From positions 4,269,501-4,333,500 of the forward strand of contig NC_070560.1 of NCBI RefSeq assembly GCF_026914185.1: 64,000 nucleotides of DNA, given 5' to 3'. The notes under the pieces were generated by a model. That model did not search any database. It saw only the letters and a program-made list of their open reading frames with translations, and was not told the DNA's origin. The translations under genes were made by a program, and so were the position numbers. Shown one piece after another: positions 62,331-64,000 of this stretch (position 1 is its first letter; every line of letters starts with the position of its first letter). Source of the DNA: Puccinia triticina. Its lineage: Eukaryota > Basidiomycota > Pucciniomycetes > Pucciniales > Pucciniaceae.

Positions 62331-63239
62331 CAAGATAAGACTCCTGTGGTCTGTCTGGGGTGTTTGGGGACGGCAAAGGTTCCACCCGGCGGGTGAGAGT
62401 GAAGAATTCATTGGGCGATTGGTTCAAGGTGGAGGTCCTTTTTTCGGGAGGCATGTCCTGGAAATATAGCAGAAAATCTAGCGTTGTGCAAAAGCTGCAA
62501 AGGGTGAAAGGGCAGGTGGGCTGGCCCTTCAAGTGGACTCACGTCAACCAAAATTTTCCAGACAATGATACTGATCCAATGGTCTGCAGTGTGTTGAATT
62601 GAGACCAGCAGGGGGGATGACTCTGAGATGGGACTCAGAAGTCAGCACAATGTGACAGGGGATCAACCGAGGGGACAGACTAACCTAGGGCGGGATGGAG
62701 CCGGGTTTTTTGGGGAGGCCAGTGATGTTTTTTCTTTTTTGCGGGCTGGGTGGGTGGGGGGGGGGGGGGGGGGGGGGGGTGGCCGGTTTGTGGTTGGGTC
62801 CAATCAGAGGGGGGTGGGCTGGATTGGGTGCCATGGCTGAGGGGGGGAGGTGTGAGGAAGTATGTGGAAGAAAGGAAGAATTGGAAGGTCATACAGCCCC
62901 CAGCTGGGCAGGGGGCTGAAATGTGAAACCGTGTTGGTTGGATTTTCAGCCACACAGAAAAGCAAGCTTTTTTGCGTTAGCTGTACAGTAGCTCCTCTTG
63001 GGTGGGTGACTTGTGGGCTGTTACATTAAATTCACAAAGTTTGGGCTGCATCCGCCGCCTTTACAGCCCCAAAACTACCGCCTCCGCTGGAGATGCTCTT
63101 ACATGAATCAAATGATTTATCATAAAAATAGTGTATGATAGATCTCTGTTGACAATTAAATATGAAAAAATTATTATTTATTCCACCATCACCACCTGTA
63201 GAGTCCCTACCCTACACCTACCCTGGAACAACTACAAAT
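62331..63239. other. No gene seen
   Basis: A G-run of 24 at 62756-62779. CCGCTGGAGATGCTC near 63087-63101 is the complement of the word at 54129. No coding sequence recognised. Confidence 0.5.
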
Positions 63240-63482
63240 ATGTACCCACCACCAAACTGGTCATCAAGAGCACTGTCAGCCATCAATGATTGGCTGTCCT
63301 GCTAACTGTCTGCCCGGTCATTGAGAGAATCAAAAGCAATCAATGACCGGCTACACATATAACCAACCATAAAGAATATGGCAAGCTCTCAATGACTGGC
63401 TATACTGGTCATCAAGAGCTTTCTCAATGACTGGCTATACTGGTGATTGAGAGCTCTCTCAATGACTGGGTATACCGGTGTG
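63240..63482. repeat. Degenerate satellite related to 7826-8335
   Basis: Units such as CTCTCAATGACTGGCTATAC and TGGTCATCAAGAG, about 32-36 bp, resembling decayed GACCGGTC/TCATCGAGAG units. Confidence 0.65.
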
Positions 63483-64000
63483 GTGTTCCATATGCGTGTC
63501 AATGCCAAAAGCACATTGCAGAGGTATTATAGTAGAGGGAGTGTGTAATACAGTGCGGGGGAAGAAGGGAAGAAGGAGCAAGATGGCAGGAGAGGCCTTG
63601 ACCCCCCACATTGGGGATGGAACAGGTTAGACAGTGGATGCAGAGTGTGTGGAAGAGGATGGAAGGTGGCTTGGTTGCATAGCAACACATGACATCATGC
63701 AGTGCAGTACATGCATGAAAGTGCTGTGTAGCTCAGCGCCTCATGCAGCATATATCTCTCATTGTTTGTACGTATAGTACAGCATATGCAGGTAGATAAG
63801 CTGTACAGGAAGTGTCTCCTGCAGCATAAACCCCTCATTGTTTGTACATGCAGCGCAGTACATGCATGAGAGTGCTGTGTAGTGGAGATCCCCTGCAGCA
63901 ATAATCCCTTGTGAGGAGCTTCCCTGGAGCAAAAATCCCTCACCCTTCAATATATAAGGAGGCCCTTTCCCCCCTCATCAGCCTAGGAAGGTTTGGTCAC
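63483..64000. repeat. Terminal region with imperfect tandem repeat (63695-63950)
   Basis: Words CAGTACATGCATGA(A/G)AGTGCTGTGTAG, CCTCATTGTTTGTAC and CTGCAGCA recur two to three times at 63700-63930. Nothing coding recognised. Confidence 0.55.

Noticed and set aside
62628..62955. Gly-rich and Pro-rich frames around the G-run
   Set aside because: Produced by the homopolymer; no other coding signal.

Overview
The window looks like a transposon-dense stretch of a basidiomycete genome, most probably a rust fungus (Pucciniales). This is inferred from the style of the Ty3/gypsy polyproteins, from FAR1-type Mutator transposases and DIRS/Ngaro-like reverse transcriptases, and from short introns (50-116 nt) in the gene fragments. 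No intact host gene is visible. Nearly everything is mobile DNA, much of it nested.

Layout. 1-7825 (-): Ty3/gypsy element E1 (5' LTR, leader ORF, gag-protease with an overlapping second ORF, pol running off the left edge). 7826-8335: GACCGGTC satellite. 8310-10146 (-): 5' part of another LTR element. 10214-14191: fragments of two conserved genes (COQ6-like and RSE1/SF3B3-like) either side of a small inverted-repeat element carrying an integrase/chromodomain fragment. 14556-19147 (+): E2, a second copy of the E1 family, truncated. 19148-22256 (-): DIRS/Ngaro-like element with a hAT-type MITE inside it. 22887-28736 (+): decayed LINE with endonuclease, RT and RNase H. 28737-41326: a MULE with a FAR1/MULE transposase and a C-terminal OTU-like domain, split by LTR element A (31309-39462). 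43528-52954 (+): LTR element B, related to A and with intact reading frames; its 3' LTR holds a solo LTR of the E1 family. 54710-61018 (+): second DIRS-like copy, broken by a small MITE and by non-autonomous LTR element C (56147-59789). 61207-62330: another solo LTR of the E1 family. 62331-64000: low-complexity and satellite DNA.

Three systems stand out. (1) In E1 and E2 the N-terminal third of gag is overprinted by a ~400-codon ORF in the +1 frame. The two copies agree far better in that frame than in the gag frame. A conserved leader ORF upstream has a phase-matched splice donor that would join it in frame to the overlapping ORF and remove the gag start codon. This suggests a splicing switch between Gag and an undescribed ~500-aa accessory protein. 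(2) Elements A and B each carry four copies of a ~100-nt RNA module (invariant AAGTAAGT in a covarying nested hairpin, followed by a second covarying hairpin). The copies lie before gag, twice inside pol, and across the pol stop codon. (3) A and B share a TTTTTTA slippery heptamer directly before the gag stop, with pol in the -1 frame, and a 50-nt primer-binding site complementary to tRNA-Tyr(GUA) through the whole anticodon arm.

All coordinates and alignments were made by eye. Family names rest on recognised motifs, not on searches.
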